From Streptomyces olindensis (GTDB lineage Bacteria; Actinomycetota; Actinomycetes; Streptomycetales; Streptomycetaceae), in NCBI GenBank assembly GCA_000696115.1, contig JJOH01000095.1:1-64000 (forward strand): a stretch of DNA of 64,000 nucleotides, written 5' to 3'. Position 1 is the stretch's first letter. The number at the start of each line of letters is the position of its first letter. Of this stretch, positions 42,749-51,618 are shown one piece after another. Position numbers and translations under genes: made by a program. The notes under the pieces are model-generated. The model worked only from the letters and a program-made list of their open reading frames with translations, was not told the origin of the DNA and searched no databases.

Positions 42749-43198
42749 GTGAACGGCAAGCTCAACGAGCATATGCGCGAGCGGCTTCTCGCGCCGAACT
42801 TCTGGCACCTGGCGACGGTGGGAGCGGACGGGGCACCCCAGGTCTCGCCCATGTGGGCGGACCTCGAAGGGGAGTACGTCATGGTCAACACCTCGATCGG
42901 GCGGGTGAAGGAGGAGAATCTGCGGCGCAATCCGTACGTTTCGCTGTCCCACCACGACCCCGCCAACCCGTACGACCGGGCGGAGGTCCGGGGGAAGGTC
43001 GTCCGCTTCGTGGAGGGCGACGAGGCGGAGCGGGCGATGGACCGGCTGGCGCGCAAGTACCTCGGCGAGGACCGGTACCCGTGGCTGCTGCCCGGCGAGC
43101 GCCGGGTGATGCTGCTGATCGAACCGACGCGGGTGCGCCGCCTGGAGGGCGTCGAGCCGTTCCGGCCGGGGATCCTGCCCGAGGGGGCGGCCGGCTGA
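42749..43198 (+). CDS. PPOX-class (F420- or FMN-dependent) oxidoreductase
   Basis: This 149-residue split-barrel flavin/deazaflavin-binding protein matches the family of small F420-dependent PPOX enzymes: FWHLATVGADGAPQVSPMWADLEGEYVMVNTS, KEENLRRNPYVSLSHHDPANPYDRAEVRGKVV and RVMLLIEPTRVRRLEG. Substrates of these enzymes are mostly unknown. The GTG at 42749 was preferred over one three codons upstream because GGAAAGG then lies at a workable distance. It stands alone between a divergent regulator and a convergent IclR gene. Confidence 0.85.
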   Translation: MNGKLNEHMRERLLAPNFWHLATVGADGAPQVSPMWADLEGEYVMVNTSIGRVKEENLRRNPYVSLSHHDPANPYDRAEVRGKVVRFVEGDEAERAMDRLARKYLGEDRYPWLLPGERRVMLLIEPTRVRRLEGVEPFRPGILPEGAAG

Positions 43199-43234
43199 CG
43201 ATCGCCTCGGCGGACGGCCCGTGCCCGGCGGGCG

Positions 43235-44026
43235 CTAACGCCAGTCGGGCGTTCCCGAGGCCGGTGGCGGCCGGGACTCGATCCTGGCCCTGACGTCCCG
43301 CATCACGGCGACGATGCGCTCCTCGTGCTCCCGCGTCAGCCGCGCCACCGGCACCGAGCAGCTGATGGCGTCGACGACCGGTGTGCCGTAGCGCAGGGCG
43401 AAGCCGAAGCCGGCGATGCCGGGCACCGTCTCCTCGCGGTCGATGGAGTAGCCGCGCTCGCGCACCCCGGCCAGGTCGGCGAGGAGTGCGGCACGGTCGG
43501 TGTGCGTGTTCTCCGTGAGGGCGGTCAACGGCTCGTCACCGAAAGGCAGTTCGTCGTCGGGGCGCTCGGCGAGCAGGGCCTTGCCGAGCGCCCCCGCGTG
43601 CGCCGGGACGCGGCGGCCGACCCGGCTGATGGTGCGCAGGTACTCGTGGGACTCGCGGGTGGCGAGATAGACGACGTCCCGGCCGTCGAGCCGTGCCAGG
43701 TGGATGGTCTCGCCCAGCGCGTCCGACGCCTCGTCGAGGTACGGGCGGACCAGTCGGATGCGGCGGTCCCCGTCCAGGTAGCCGGTGCCGGTGAGCAGCG
43801 CGCGGATCCCGATGCCGTAGAGGGAGCCGGTGGCGTCCGTGCGGACCCAGCCGGCGTCGACGAGCGTCTGGAGCAGCTGGTACATGCTGCTGCGCGGCAC
43901 CCGGAGTTCCGCCGCGAGCTGGTCGAGGCGTGAGGGCTCCTCTCCGCGCTCGGCGAGCAGTTCCAGCAGTGCGACGGTCCGGGCCGCCGACTTCACGCCG
44001 CGGACGCCCCTGCTGTTCCCCTCCAT
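43235..44026 (-). CDS. IclR-family regulator of the sugar-acid module
   Basis: This 263-residue IclR protein has an N-terminal winged helix (SRLDQLAAELRVPRSSMYQLLQTLVDAGWV, about 32-61). The C-terminal effector domain has HLARLDGRDVVYLATRESHEYLR, HAGALGKALLAE and SIDREETVPGIAGFGFALR. It diverges from the GntP-type permease gene. The shared region contains a good promoter followed by a 13-bp direct repeat, so it is very likely the local repressor or activator, responding to a sugar acid. Confidence 0.9.
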   Translation of the reverse strand: MEGNSRGVRGVKSAARTVALLELLAERGEEPSRLDQLAAELRVPRSSMYQLLQTLVDAGWVRTDATGSLYGIGIRALLTGTGYLDGDRRIRLVRPYLDEASDALGETIHLARLDGRDVVYLATRESHEYLRTISRVGRRVPAHAGALGKALLAERPDDELPFGDEPLTALTENTHTDRAALLADLAGVRERGYSIDREETVPGIAGFGFALRYGTPVVDAISCSVPVARLTREHEERIVAVMRDVRARIESRPPPASGTPDWR

Positions 44027-44069
44027 GCGCTCATCGTAGGTCCCTCCGTAATTCGTGATCGCCCGGCCA

Positions 44070-44130
44070 TTGACCCCTGTCGTTCACCCACTTAACCTCC
44101 ATCTGCATACGTGGACGCCATCTGCATACG
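44070..44130 (+). promoter_or_regulatory. gntP promoter with overlapping direct repeat
   Basis: TTGACC (44070-44075) and TAACCT (44093-44098) are separated by exactly 17 bp. CCATCTGCATACG follows immediately, repeated at 44099-44111 and 44118-44130 (19-bp period). The repeats cover the likely transcription start and suit an IclR-type repressor. Confidence 0.7.
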
Positions 44131-44183
44131 GGGATGGGAGTCGTCGCGCGCTCGTCGGCGCACCGGTTCAAAGGGGAACTGCC

Positions 44184-45521
44184 TTGCCTCTGCTCGTCGT
44201 CGGGATCAGCGTTCTGATCCTGCTGCTCCTCATGACCAGGCTGAGACTGAACGGCTTCGCGGCGCTGCTGCTGGTGGCGGTCGGGGTCGCGCTCGTCCAG
44301 GGCGTCCCCGTGGCGACCATCCCGGACGTCCTCTCCGAAGGCATCGGGGACCAGATCGGCGACACCATGCTGACCATCGGGCTCGGCGCCATGGTCGGCC
44401 GGGTGATGGGGGACTCGGGTGCCGCCCAGCGGATCGCCGGCAGGCTCCTCGACGCCTTCGGCCCGCGGTGGGTGCAGGTGGCCATGGTGGTCACGGCCAT
44501 GCTGATCGGTGTGACCATGTTCTACGAGGTCGCGTTCATCATCATCGTGCCGATCGCGTTCACGCTGGTCAGGGTGACCGGGGCGAAGCTGCTGTGGGTC
44601 GGGCTGCCGATGTCCATCGCGCTGTCCACCATGCACAGCTTCCTGCCGCCGCACCCCGGGCCCACCGCGGTCGCCGCGACCTTCCACGCCTCCGTCGGAC
44701 TGACCCTGTTCTACGGCCTGTTCATCGCCGTGCCGGCGGGGGCGCTCATCGCCCTGACCTGGCCCCGCCTGCCGTTCGTCGCGCGGCTGACGCCGTCCAT
44801 CCCCAAGGGGCTCGTCAGCGAGCGGGAGTTCACCGAGGAGGAGATGCCGGGGCTCGGCTGGTCGCTGTGCGTGGCGCTGTTCCCCGTGGTGCTGATCGTG
44901 GCCGCCGCGGTGACCGACATGGCCGCGACCGGGGAGGCCCCGCTGCTGAACGTCGTCGCGTTCGTGGGCTCGGCGCCGATCGCCCTGCTGCTGACGCTGT
45001 GTCTGGCCGTGTGGGCGTTCGGGCCCCGGATCGGGCGCAGCCTGAGCGACGTGGGCGCCTCCTGCACCTCGGCGGCCCAGGCGATGGCGATGATCCTGCT
45101 GGTGATCGGCGCGGGCGGGGCCTTCAAGAACGTCCTCGTCGAAGGCGGGATCTCCGACTACATCAAGGACGCCACCGACGGCTGGTCCATCTCGCCGATC
45201 GTCCTCGCCTGGCTCGTCGCCGTCATCCTGCGCATCGCGCTCGGCTCGGCCACGGTGGCCGTCGTGACGGCGTCCGGGGTGGCGCTGCCGCTGCTCGCGG
45301 GCAGCGGGGTGCACCCGGAGGTGATGGTGCTGGCCGTCGCCTGCGGCTCCATCGCGTTCTCGCATGTGAACGACCCCGGGTTCTGGCTGTTCAAGGAGTA
45401 CTTCAACCTCTCCGTCATCGAGGCGATCAAGGTCCGCACGTCCTACACGACCGTGCTGGCCGTGCTCGGGCTGGGCGGGGTGCTGGTGGGCGAGTGGGTT
45501 CTCGACGTTCTCGGTGTGTGA
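44184..45521 (+). CDS. GntP-family sugar-acid permease
   Basis: This 445-residue permease has about 12-14 hydrophobic segments. Family motifs include GLGAMVGRVMGDSGAAQRIAGRLLDAFG, MSIALSTMHSFLPPHPGPTAVAATF, ALGSATVAVVTASGVALPLL and IAFSHVNDPGFWLFKEYFN. The GntP family imports gluconate and related aldonates. The TTG at 44184 lies six bases after AAGGGGA and gives family length; the longer frame upstream spans the promoter and was rejected. The downstream glucarate dehydratase suggests glucarate or galactarate as substrate. Confidence 0.92.
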   Translation: MPLLVVGISVLILLLLMTRLRLNGFAALLLVAVGVALVQGVPVATIPDVLSEGIGDQIGDTMLTIGLGAMVGRVMGDSGAAQRIAGRLLDAFGPRWVQVAMVVTAMLIGVTMFYEVAFIIIVPIAFTLVRVTGAKLLWVGLPMSIALSTMHSFLPPHPGPTAVAATFHASVGLTLFYGLFIAVPAGALIALTWPRLPFVARLTPSIPKGLVSEREFTEEEMPGLGWSLCVALFPVVLIVAAAVTDMAATGEAPLLNVVAFVGSAPIALLLTLCLAVWAFGPRIGRSLSDVGASCTSAAQAMAMILLVIGAGGAFKNVLVEGGISDYIKDATDGWSISPIVLAWLVAVILRIALGSATVAVVTASGVALPLLAGSGVHPEVMVLAVACGSIAFSHVNDPGFWLFKEYFNLSVIEAIKVRTSYTTVLAVLGLGGVLVGEWVLDVLGV

Positions 45522-45547
45522 ACCACACTTCTGTGAAGGGGCAACTG

Positions 45548-46897
45548 ATGGGGCAACCGATGAGCAGCGGTCGGCAGCCGGTCGTCACGGCGTTCGCCGT
45601 CTATGCGGTCGCGGGGCGGGACAGCATGGAGCTGAACCTCTCCGGGGCGCACGGGCCGTACTTCACCCGCAACGTCGTCGTCCTCACCGACTCCGAGGGG
45701 CGGACCGGGCTGGGGGAGGTGCCCGGCGGGGAGAAGATCACCCGGACGCTGCGGGACGCCGAGTCGCTGGTCGTCGGGGCGAAGGTGGGGGACTACAAGC
45801 GGGTGCTGCGGGAGATCGGGGAACGGTTCGCCGATCGCGACGCCGGTGGGCGGGGTGCGCAGACGTTCGACCTGCGGACCACGGTGCACACGGTGACGGC
45901 CGTCGAGTCGGCGCTGCTCGACCTCCTCGGGCAGCACCTCGACGTGCCCGTGGCGGCGCTGCTCGGGGACGGGCAGCAGCGGGAGTCCGTACGGGTGCTG
46001 GGTTACCTGTTCTACGTGGGTGACCCGGACCGGACCGACCTGGAGTACGTCCGTGAGCCGGGCTCCCCGGTGGAGTGGTACCGGGTGCGGCACGAGGAGG
46101 CGCTGTCGCCGGAGGCGATCGTGCGGCAGGCCGAGGCGGCGTACGAGCTGTACGGGTTCCGGGACTTCAAGCTCAAGGGGGGTGTGCTGGAGGGAGCGGA
46201 GGAGGTCGCGGCCGTGCGGGTGCTCAAGCGGCGGTTCCCCGACGCCCGGATCACCCTTGACCCCAACGGGGCCTGGTCGCTGCGCGAGGCGGTCGAACTG
46301 TGCCGGCCGCTGGTGGGGACGCTGGCGTACGCCGAGGATCCGTGCGGCGCGGAGGGCGGCTACTCGGGGCGGGAGATCCTCGCGGAGTTCCGCCGGGCGA
46401 CCGGGCTGCCCACCGCGACCAACATGATCGCGACGGACTGGCGTCAGCTGGCCCACGCGCTGGCTCTGCAGTCGGTGTCCATCCCGCTGGCCGATCCGCA
46501 CTTCTGGACGATGCAGGGGTCGGTGCGGGTGGCGCAGTTGTGCCACGCGACGGGGCTGACGTGGGGGTGCCACTCCAACAACCACTTCGACATCTCGCTG
46601 GCGATGGTGACGCACTGCGGGGCGGCGGCGCCGGGGGAGTACAACGCGCTGGACACGCACTGGATCTGGCAGGAGGGGCTGGAACGGCTGACGGTGGATC
46701 CGCCGCGGATCGTGGACGGGGAGGTCGCGGTCCCGGAGGCGCCGGGGCTGGGCGTCGCGCTCGACATGGACCGGCTGCTGGCGGCGCACGAGCTGTACCG
46801 GGAGAAGGCGCTGGGGGCTCGGGACGACGCGGTGGCGATGCGGTACCTCGTCCCGGACTGGTCGTTCGACGCGAAGCGGCCGTGCCTGGTGCGGTAG
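45548..46897 (+). CDS. gudD: Glucarate dehydratase
   Basis: This 449-residue enolase-superfamily enzyme dehydrates D-glucarate (and often L-idarate) to 5-keto-4-deoxyglucarate. Catalytic elements are visible: KLK at 208-210 in FRDFKLKGG, metal ligands Asp238 (LDPNGAW), Glu263 (YAEDPCG) and Asn292 (PTATNMIATDW), and the catalytic His342 in CHSNNHFDIS. Length equals E. coli GudD. The ATG at 45548 follows AAGGGG. It is 26 bp behind the permease and completes an IclR-permease-dehydratase module. Downstream enzymes of the pathway (aldolase, dehydratase/dehydrogenase) are not in the window. Confidence 0.93.
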   Translation: MGQPMSSGRQPVVTAFAVYAVAGRDSMELNLSGAHGPYFTRNVVVLTDSEGRTGLGEVPGGEKITRTLRDAESLVVGAKVGDYKRVLREIGERFADRDAGGRGAQTFDLRTTVHTVTAVESALLDLLGQHLDVPVAALLGDGQQRESVRVLGYLFYVGDPDRTDLEYVREPGSPVEWYRVRHEEALSPEAIVRQAEAAYELYGFRDFKLKGGVLEGAEEVAAVRVLKRRFPDARITLDPNGAWSLREAVELCRPLVGTLAYAEDPCGAEGGYSGREILAEFRRATGLPTATNMIATDWRQLAHALALQSVSIPLADPHFWTMQGSVRVAQLCHATGLTWGCHSNNHFDISLAMVTHCGAAAPGEYNALDTHWIWQEGLERLTVDPPRIVDGEVAVPEAPGLGVALDMDRLLAAHELYREKALGARDDAVAMRYLVPDWSFDAKRPCLVR

Positions 46898-46982
46898 CCG
46901 CCCGGGCCGGCGAGGGCGGGTGACGGGCCCGGGGCTGGAGGGCTGGGCGCTGGGGGAGCGGCCGGGCTGTCCCTGGCCCTCT

Positions 46983-47392
46983 GGTGCCGGGAACCCGGCC
47001 GTTGCTCCGGGGCGCCTGCCTCTGCTGCCAGGGCGCGCGCTGTTGCTCGGGGACACCAGCTCCTGCCACCGGGGCGCCGGCCGCTGTTCCGGGGCGCAGG
47101 GCCCCGCTACGGGGGCCCTGCCCCTGGCCCCTGCTACGGGTAGCCTGCCCTACCGGGACCCTGGCCCCGCTACCGGGACCCTGCTCCCGCTACGGGACCC
47201 TGGCCCCGCGATGGGGACCTTGGCCCCTGCTACGGGGAGCCTGCCCCTACCGGGACCCTGGCCCCGCTACCGGCACCCGGGCCCCCGCTACGGGGGCCCT
47301 GCCCCCCGCCACCTGAACCACGGCCCCCCGCCACCGGCACCCGGTCCCCGCTACCGGCACCCGGTCCCCGCTACCGGGACGCCACCTCCAAC
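46983..47392. repeat. Degenerate GC-rich tandem repeat, period about 20 bp
   Basis: About 400 bp between gudD and the MDR gene consist of diverged copies of a unit like GCTACCGGGACCCTGGCCCC. GGGACCCTG occurs four times between about 47155 and 47265. An exact tandem pair of a 20-mer (ACCGGCACCCGGTCCCCGCT) occupies 47333-47372 and includes the stop codon of the MDR gene. The open frames through it are low-complexity by-products; no gene is called here. Confidence 0.85.
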
Positions 47393-48291
47393 ACCGCCTT
47401 TCCGCGGACGCGGCGTCCTCGTAGTGCCTCGGCCGCCTCGTCGAAGCGGGTCCACGGGCCCTGCCAGCCGGTCTCGACGGTGAGGGTGCCCTCGGCCGCC
47501 AGCTCGGTGAGGACGGCCAGGTCCGCGCCCGCCTCGCCCTCGATGACGAAGGAGGACAGCGACTTGGCCGGGCCGACGGTCGCGTACGGCGGGAAGACCG
47601 CCGGTTCCCCGGACGTCCAGCCGACGCTCTGGACACTGCCTCCGGGAGCGAGCAGCTCCCAGGCCGCGACCAGTTGCGGTCCGCCGACGCTGTCGATGAC
47701 CAGGTCCACCGGTTCCCGGAGGCCCTCCAGCCCGATCAGCACCTCGTCGGCGCCGGCCTCGGCCAGCCCCTCCGCGCGGGCGGCCGAGCCCACCGACGCG
47801 ATCACCTCCGCACCGGCCCGCGCCGCCAGCTGGACGGCGTACCGGCCGACCCCGCCGGACGCCCCGGTGACCAGCACCCTGCGGCCCGGTCCGAGCCCGG
47901 CGGACCGCAGCGCGCGCAGGGCCGCCACTCCCGCGACCGGCAGGGCCGCCGCCTTCGCCATCTCCAGGCCCTCGGGCACCTCGGCGAGCGCGCCCACGCC
48001 GATCGCGACGCGCTCGGCGAACGCCCCGGTGGTCAGGGCCACCACCCGCGTGCCCACCGCGGGCCCGTCTCCCCCGGCCGCGGCCCGGACGACCACTCCG
48101 GCCGCGTCCGAACCGAGCACCGCGCCCACCGGGACCCGCCCGGAACGGGCGTCGTTGAGGTCGCCGTAGTTCAACGAGGCGTGCGAGACCTCCACCAGGA
48201 CCTCGTCCGGCCCGGGCACGGGGTCGGCGACCTCGCCGAGACGGACGGCGGCCGGTGCGGACGGATCGACGACCAGAGCGCGAACTGACAT
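47371..48291 (-). CDS. MDR-family zinc-type alcohol dehydrogenase / quinone oxidoreductase
   Basis: This 306-residue NAD(P)H-dependent reductase has a GroES-like N-terminal domain (DEVLVEVSHASLNYGDLNDARSG, LGSDAAGVVV) and a Rossmann domain with VLVTGASGGVGRYAVQLA (about 140-157). Zinc-ligand cysteines are absent, placing it with quinone oxidoreductase-like members. The ATG follows AAGGGGGAG. It lies 61 bp after the sugar permease gene on the same strand and may be the last gene of that operon. Its 3' end, including the TAG, lies in the tandem repeat, so the C-terminus could vary between strains. Confidence 0.9.
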   Translation of the reverse strand: MSVRALVVDPSAPAAVRLGEVADPVPGPDEVLVEVSHASLNYGDLNDARSGRVPVGAVLGSDAAGVVVRAAAGGDGPAVGTRVVALTTGAFAERVAIGVGALAEVPEGLEMAKAAALPVAGVAALRALRSAGLGPGRRVLVTGASGGVGRYAVQLAARAGAEVIASVGSAARAEGLAEAGADEVLIGLEGLREPVDLVIDSVGGPQLVAAWELLAPGGSVQSVGWTSGEPAVFPPYATVGPAKSLSSFVIEGEAGADLAVLTELAAEGTLTVETGWQGPWTRFDEAAEALRGRRVRGKAVLEVASR

Positions 48292-48352
48292 GTCTCCCCC
48301 TTGGGTTCACGACATGCAACAGCGGACACGCCCACCGGCTTCCCGGCGCCGT

Positions 48353-49192
48353 TCAGCCCTTCACCGCCCCGCCCAGGGCGAAGCCCCCTCCCAGACGCCT
48401 GGCGATCAGGACGTACAAGAGGATCACCGGCGTGGAGTACACGAGGGAGAACGCGGCCAGCTGCCCGTACGCCACCATCCCCCGGTTGCCGAAGAAGTCG
48501 TTGATGCTGACCGACGCGGGCATCTGGTCGGGCGTGAGCAGGAGCATGAAGGGGACGAAGAAGTTGCCCCACATCATGACGAAGGAGAAGACCGTCACGA
48601 CGGCCACGCCGGGGCCCATCAGGGGCAGGACGATCCGCAGCAGCGACTGCGTCGACGACGCCCCGTCGGTCCACGCCGCCTCCTCCAACTCTTTCGGCAC
48701 GCCGTCCATGAAGTTCTTCATCAGCCAGATCGCGAACGGCAGTTGGGACGCGGCGAAGAAGAAGATCGTGCCGTGCATGGTGTCGATCAGGTCCACCCGC
48801 ACGAACAGCGCGTAGACCGGGACCATGATCGCTGTGATGGGCAGGCTGGTGGCGAAGAGGATCGTCAGCAGGAACGGGCGGTTGAAGCGGGAGCGGAAGC
48901 GGGACAGCGGGTAGGCCGCCAGGGCCGCGCAGACCACCGTCAGCAGCGTCGCGCCGCCGCAGAGGATCAGGCTGTTGAGGAGCGGCGTGAAGGTGATCTC
49001 GGGGGTGAGGATCGCGTCGAAGTTGGCCAGGGTGAGGCCGTCGGGTGTCTTCACCCGCAGATTCGCCCGGGGGTCGAGGGCCGAGAGGACGACCCAGGCC
49101 AGGGGGAGGACGAACGCGGCGGCGACCACCAGGAGGCCCGCGTCCGCGGCGAGGCGGCGGGTCGTGCGGCGGGAGGCGAGGGTGAGGGCCAT
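48353..49192 (-). CDS. Carbohydrate ABC transporter permease (MalG type)
   Basis: This 279-residue CUT1-family inner-membrane permease has six hydrophobic segments. The conserved EAA loop is ELEEAAWTDGASSTQSLLRIVLPLMGPG (about 175-202), which contacts the ATPase. It starts 6 bp after the MalF-type gene. No ATPase gene is present in this operon, so it presumably uses a shared MsiK-like ATPase encoded elsewhere, as is usual in Streptomyces (established knowledge). Confidence 0.94.
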   Translation of the reverse strand: MALTLASRRTTRRLAADAGLLVVAAAFVLPLAWVVLSALDPRANLRVKTPDGLTLANFDAILTPEITFTPLLNSLILCGGATLLTVVCAALAAYPLSRFRSRFNRPFLLTILFATSLPITAIMVPVYALFVRVDLIDTMHGTIFFFAASQLPFAIWLMKNFMDGVPKELEEAAWTDGASSTQSLLRIVLPLMGPGVAVVTVFSFVMMWGNFFVPFMLLLTPDQMPASVSINDFFGNRGMVAYGQLAAFSLVYSTPVILLYVLIARRLGGGFALGGAVKG

Positions 49193-49198
49193 GACGGG

Positions 49199-50119
49199 TC
49201 AGACCTCCGTCCGCAGCAGGCGCAGGTAGACGAGGGAGAAGAGGGAGCCGACCACGAGCAGCAGCAGAGCGACCGCCGTGCCGTAGCCGATCAGGCTGTT
49301 CTGGAAGGCCTGTTCGTACATGAACAGGGGCAGCGTCTGGCTCCGCCCGCCGGGGCCGCCCCTCGTCATCACCCAGATCAGGCCGAAGACGGAGAGGGTC
49401 TGGAGCGTGTTGAGCATCAGGTTCGTGCCGATGGAGCGGCGGATCATGGGCAGCGTGATGTGCCACATGCGGCGCCAGCCGCCCGCCCCGTCGACCTCGG
49501 CCGCCTCGGTGATCTCCTTCGGGATCTCGTTCAGCGCCGCCGAGTAGACCAGCATCGAGAACGCCGTGCCGCGCCAGACGTTGGCGAACGACACCGCCAG
49601 GATGGGCAGCGTGAACAGCCAGTTCTGCGCGGGCAGGTGCAGCCAGTCCAGGATGGCGTTGAGTGTTCCCTCGCGCCGGAAGAAGGCGTAGAGGAGGAAG
49701 CCGGCCACCACCTCCGGCAGCACCCACGCCGTGACGACGATGCCGCCGGTGAGGGTGCGGACCGGTTTCGACGCGCGCTGCATCAGCGCGGCGAGCGCCA
49801 GGCCGAGGGTGTTCTGGCCGATCAGGGACGACAGGACCGTGAACACCAGCGTCAGCCATACGGCGTTGCGGAACTCCTCGTCCCCGAGGGCCCGGGTGAA
49901 GTTGTCGAGGCCGACGAACGACTCCCGGGCCTGGCCGGTGAGCTGGAGGTCCGTGAAGGCGATGTAGACGCAGTAGGCGATCGGGCCGGCCAGGAAGAGG
50001 AGCAGGAGGACGACGGCGGGGGCCAGGGGGAGGATCCGCACCGGCAGGCGGGGGCCGCGTGCCGGGTGCGGGTCCGTGGGGGCCTTGGTGAGCCGGGGGT
50101 GGGGTGCGGTGGCGGTCAT
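49199..50119 (-). CDS. Carbohydrate ABC transporter permease (MalF type)
   Basis: This 306-residue partner permease has six to seven hydrophobic segments. The EAA loop is EIPKEITEAAEVDGAGGWRRMWHITLPMIRRS (about 193-224). A Pro-rich cytoplasmic N-terminus (TATAPHPRLTKAPTDPHP) precedes TM1. It lies 10 bp after the binding-protein gene and is coupled to the MalG-type gene. The sequence does not identify the sugar. Confidence 0.94.
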   Translation of the reverse strand: MTATAPHPRLTKAPTDPHPARGPRLPVRILPLAPAVVLLLLFLAGPIAYCVYIAFTDLQLTGQARESFVGLDNFTRALGDEEFRNAVWLTLVFTVLSSLIGQNTLGLALAALMQRASKPVRTLTGGIVVTAWVLPEVVAGFLLYAFFRREGTLNAILDWLHLPAQNWLFTLPILAVSFANVWRGTAFSMLVYSAALNEIPKEITEAAEVDGAGGWRRMWHITLPMIRRSIGTNLMLNTLQTLSVFGLIWVMTRGGPGGRSQTLPLFMYEQAFQNSLIGYGTAVALLLLVVGSLFSLVYLRLLRTEV

Positions 50120-50129
50120 CGGCCCTCGC

Positions 50130-51497
50130 TCACCGTTCGACCACCTGGTTGTCGGTGGCGTCCTTCAGCGCGTCCGTGTAGGCGCTCGTCGCCTCGTCCG
50201 CCGACGCGTCGCCCGTGGTCACGCTCTCCATCGCCTCCTGGATGGCCGTGGAGACCTTGGGATAGGCCGGGTAGGCGGGGCGGTAGTGCGTGGAGGCCAC
50301 CAGGTCGGTGAAGAACTTGATGCCGGGCTGGGCGTCGACGTACGCGGGGTCCTCGGCGACGTCCTCGCGGACCGCGATGCCCGAGTTGGCGATGTACCAC
50401 TTCTGCGCGTTGGCCTTGGTCTGCATCGTCCTGATGAACTCGAACGCCAGGTCCGGGTTGGCCGCCTTGGCGGGGATCGACCAGGTCCAGCCGCCGGACA
50501 TGCTCACCTTGCCGGGCGCCTGGCCGTGCTGGGTCGGCATGGCGGCCAGACCCAGTTCCTCCGACCACTCGGGCCACTCGTGGCCGCTGCCGGGCAGCCA
50601 GTCCTGCGGGAGCCAGGAGCCGTCGAGGGCGATGCCGAGCTCGCCCTGCGGGAGCCACTCGCCGCGCACGCGGGTCATGACGTTGGGGTCGAGGGCGTCG
50701 GAGACGTCCGGGCCGAGCTTCTCCTTGTAGACCGTCTCGACGAAGGCGAGCGCGTCCTCGAAGCCCTGCCCGCCGGCGATCCACTTCTTGCTCGCCTTGT
50801 CGTACAGGGGGTCCGTGGAGCCGTCGTTCGTGCCGTAGAGCAGCATCTCGAACGTCTGCATGGTGGCGGCCTCGCCGACCGGCTTGCCCGTGTAGACGTT
50901 GAGGGGGATGACGCCCGGGACCTTCCGCTTGATGGTGCGGGCCGCGGTGAGGACGTCGTTCCAGGTCTTCGGCTGCCAGTCGGCGGGCAGGCCGGCCTTG
51001 GCGAAGATGTCCTTGCTGAACCACAGGCCGCGCGTGTCCGTGCCGTCGGGGACGCCGTACGTCTTGCCGTCCTCGCCCCGGGCCGCCGCCTTCGCCGTGT
51101 CCATGAACCGGTTCCAGTCGGGCCACTTGGCGAGGTAGGGGTCGAGGGGCTTCAAGTAGCCGCTGGTGATGTCGGAGTTGATGAGGAACGTGTCCTCGTA
51201 GACCAGGTCGGGGGCGGTCTTGGGGGAGCGGAGCATCTGCTGGAGCTTGGTGTAGTACTCCGAGTCCGGGGCCTTGATCGGAACCAGTTCGACCTTCTTG
51301 CCGGGGTGGGCCTTCTCGAACTGCTTCTTGATGTCCGCGAGGTAGGTGTCCATCACCTTCACGGAGTTGTCCGTGGACTGTTTGAAGGAGACCTTCACGG
51401 TGTCCGGGTCGCTGCCGGAGCCCCCGCCGCAGGCGGTGAGGGCGGTGGCGGCGACGACCAGGGCGACGAGGGGGGTGAGGGCGGCGGTGGGGCGCAC
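50130..51497 (-). CDS. Extracellular sugar-binding lipoprotein
   Basis: This 455-residue family 1 solute-binding lipoprotein has a signal peptide ending in a lipobox (ATALTACGGG, lipidated Cys near residue 23). The bilobal domain has EYYTKLQQMLRSPKTAPDLVYEDTF, YGVPDGTDTRGLWFSKDIFAKAGLP and aromatic sugar contacts (GSWLPQDWLPGSGHEWPEW). Two in-frame GTGs compete; the one at 51497 has AGGAGG at better distance than that at 51503. It is the first gene of the transporter operon. No local regulator of sugar operons (LacI, GntR or ROK) is adjacent. Confidence 0.93.
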   Translation of the reverse strand: MRPTAALTPLVALVVAATALTACGGGSGSDPDTVKVSFKQSTDNSVKVMDTYLADIKKQFEKAHPGKKVELVPIKAPDSEYYTKLQQMLRSPKTAPDLVYEDTFLINSDITSGYLKPLDPYLAKWPDWNRFMDTAKAAARGEDGKTYGVPDGTDTRGLWFSKDIFAKAGLPADWQPKTWNDVLTAARTIKRKVPGVIPLNVYTGKPVGEAATMQTFEMLLYGTNDGSTDPLYDKASKKWIAGGQGFEDALAFVETVYKEKLGPDVSDALDPNVMTRVRGEWLPQGELGIALDGSWLPQDWLPGSGHEWPEWSEELGLAAMPTQHGQAPGKVSMSGGWTWSIPAKAANPDLAFEFIRTMQTKANAQKWYIANSGIAVREDVAEDPAYVDAQPGIKFFTDLVASTHYRPAYPAYPKVSTAIQEAMESVTTGDASADEATSAYTDALKDATDNQVVER

Positions 51498-51618
51498 GGG
51501 CACGACCTCCTACGGGCGCACTTCGTTGTGGCCGGGACGGCTGCGTCGTGAACCTAAGTTGAGTGGTCTAGTCAGGTCAATGCGTGTGCGGCGGTTCCAT
51601 CGGATGACTGAGGGACCG

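Noticed and set aside
46920..47483. Open frames across the 20-bp repeat region
   Set aside because: Low-complexity Pro/Gly/Ala/Cys peptides with no start context; they arise because the GC-rich repeat rarely makes stop codons.
48290..50311. 673-codon plus-strand frame
   Set aside because: It is antisense to the sugar permease genes, whose membrane segments and EAA loops are clear on the minus strand.
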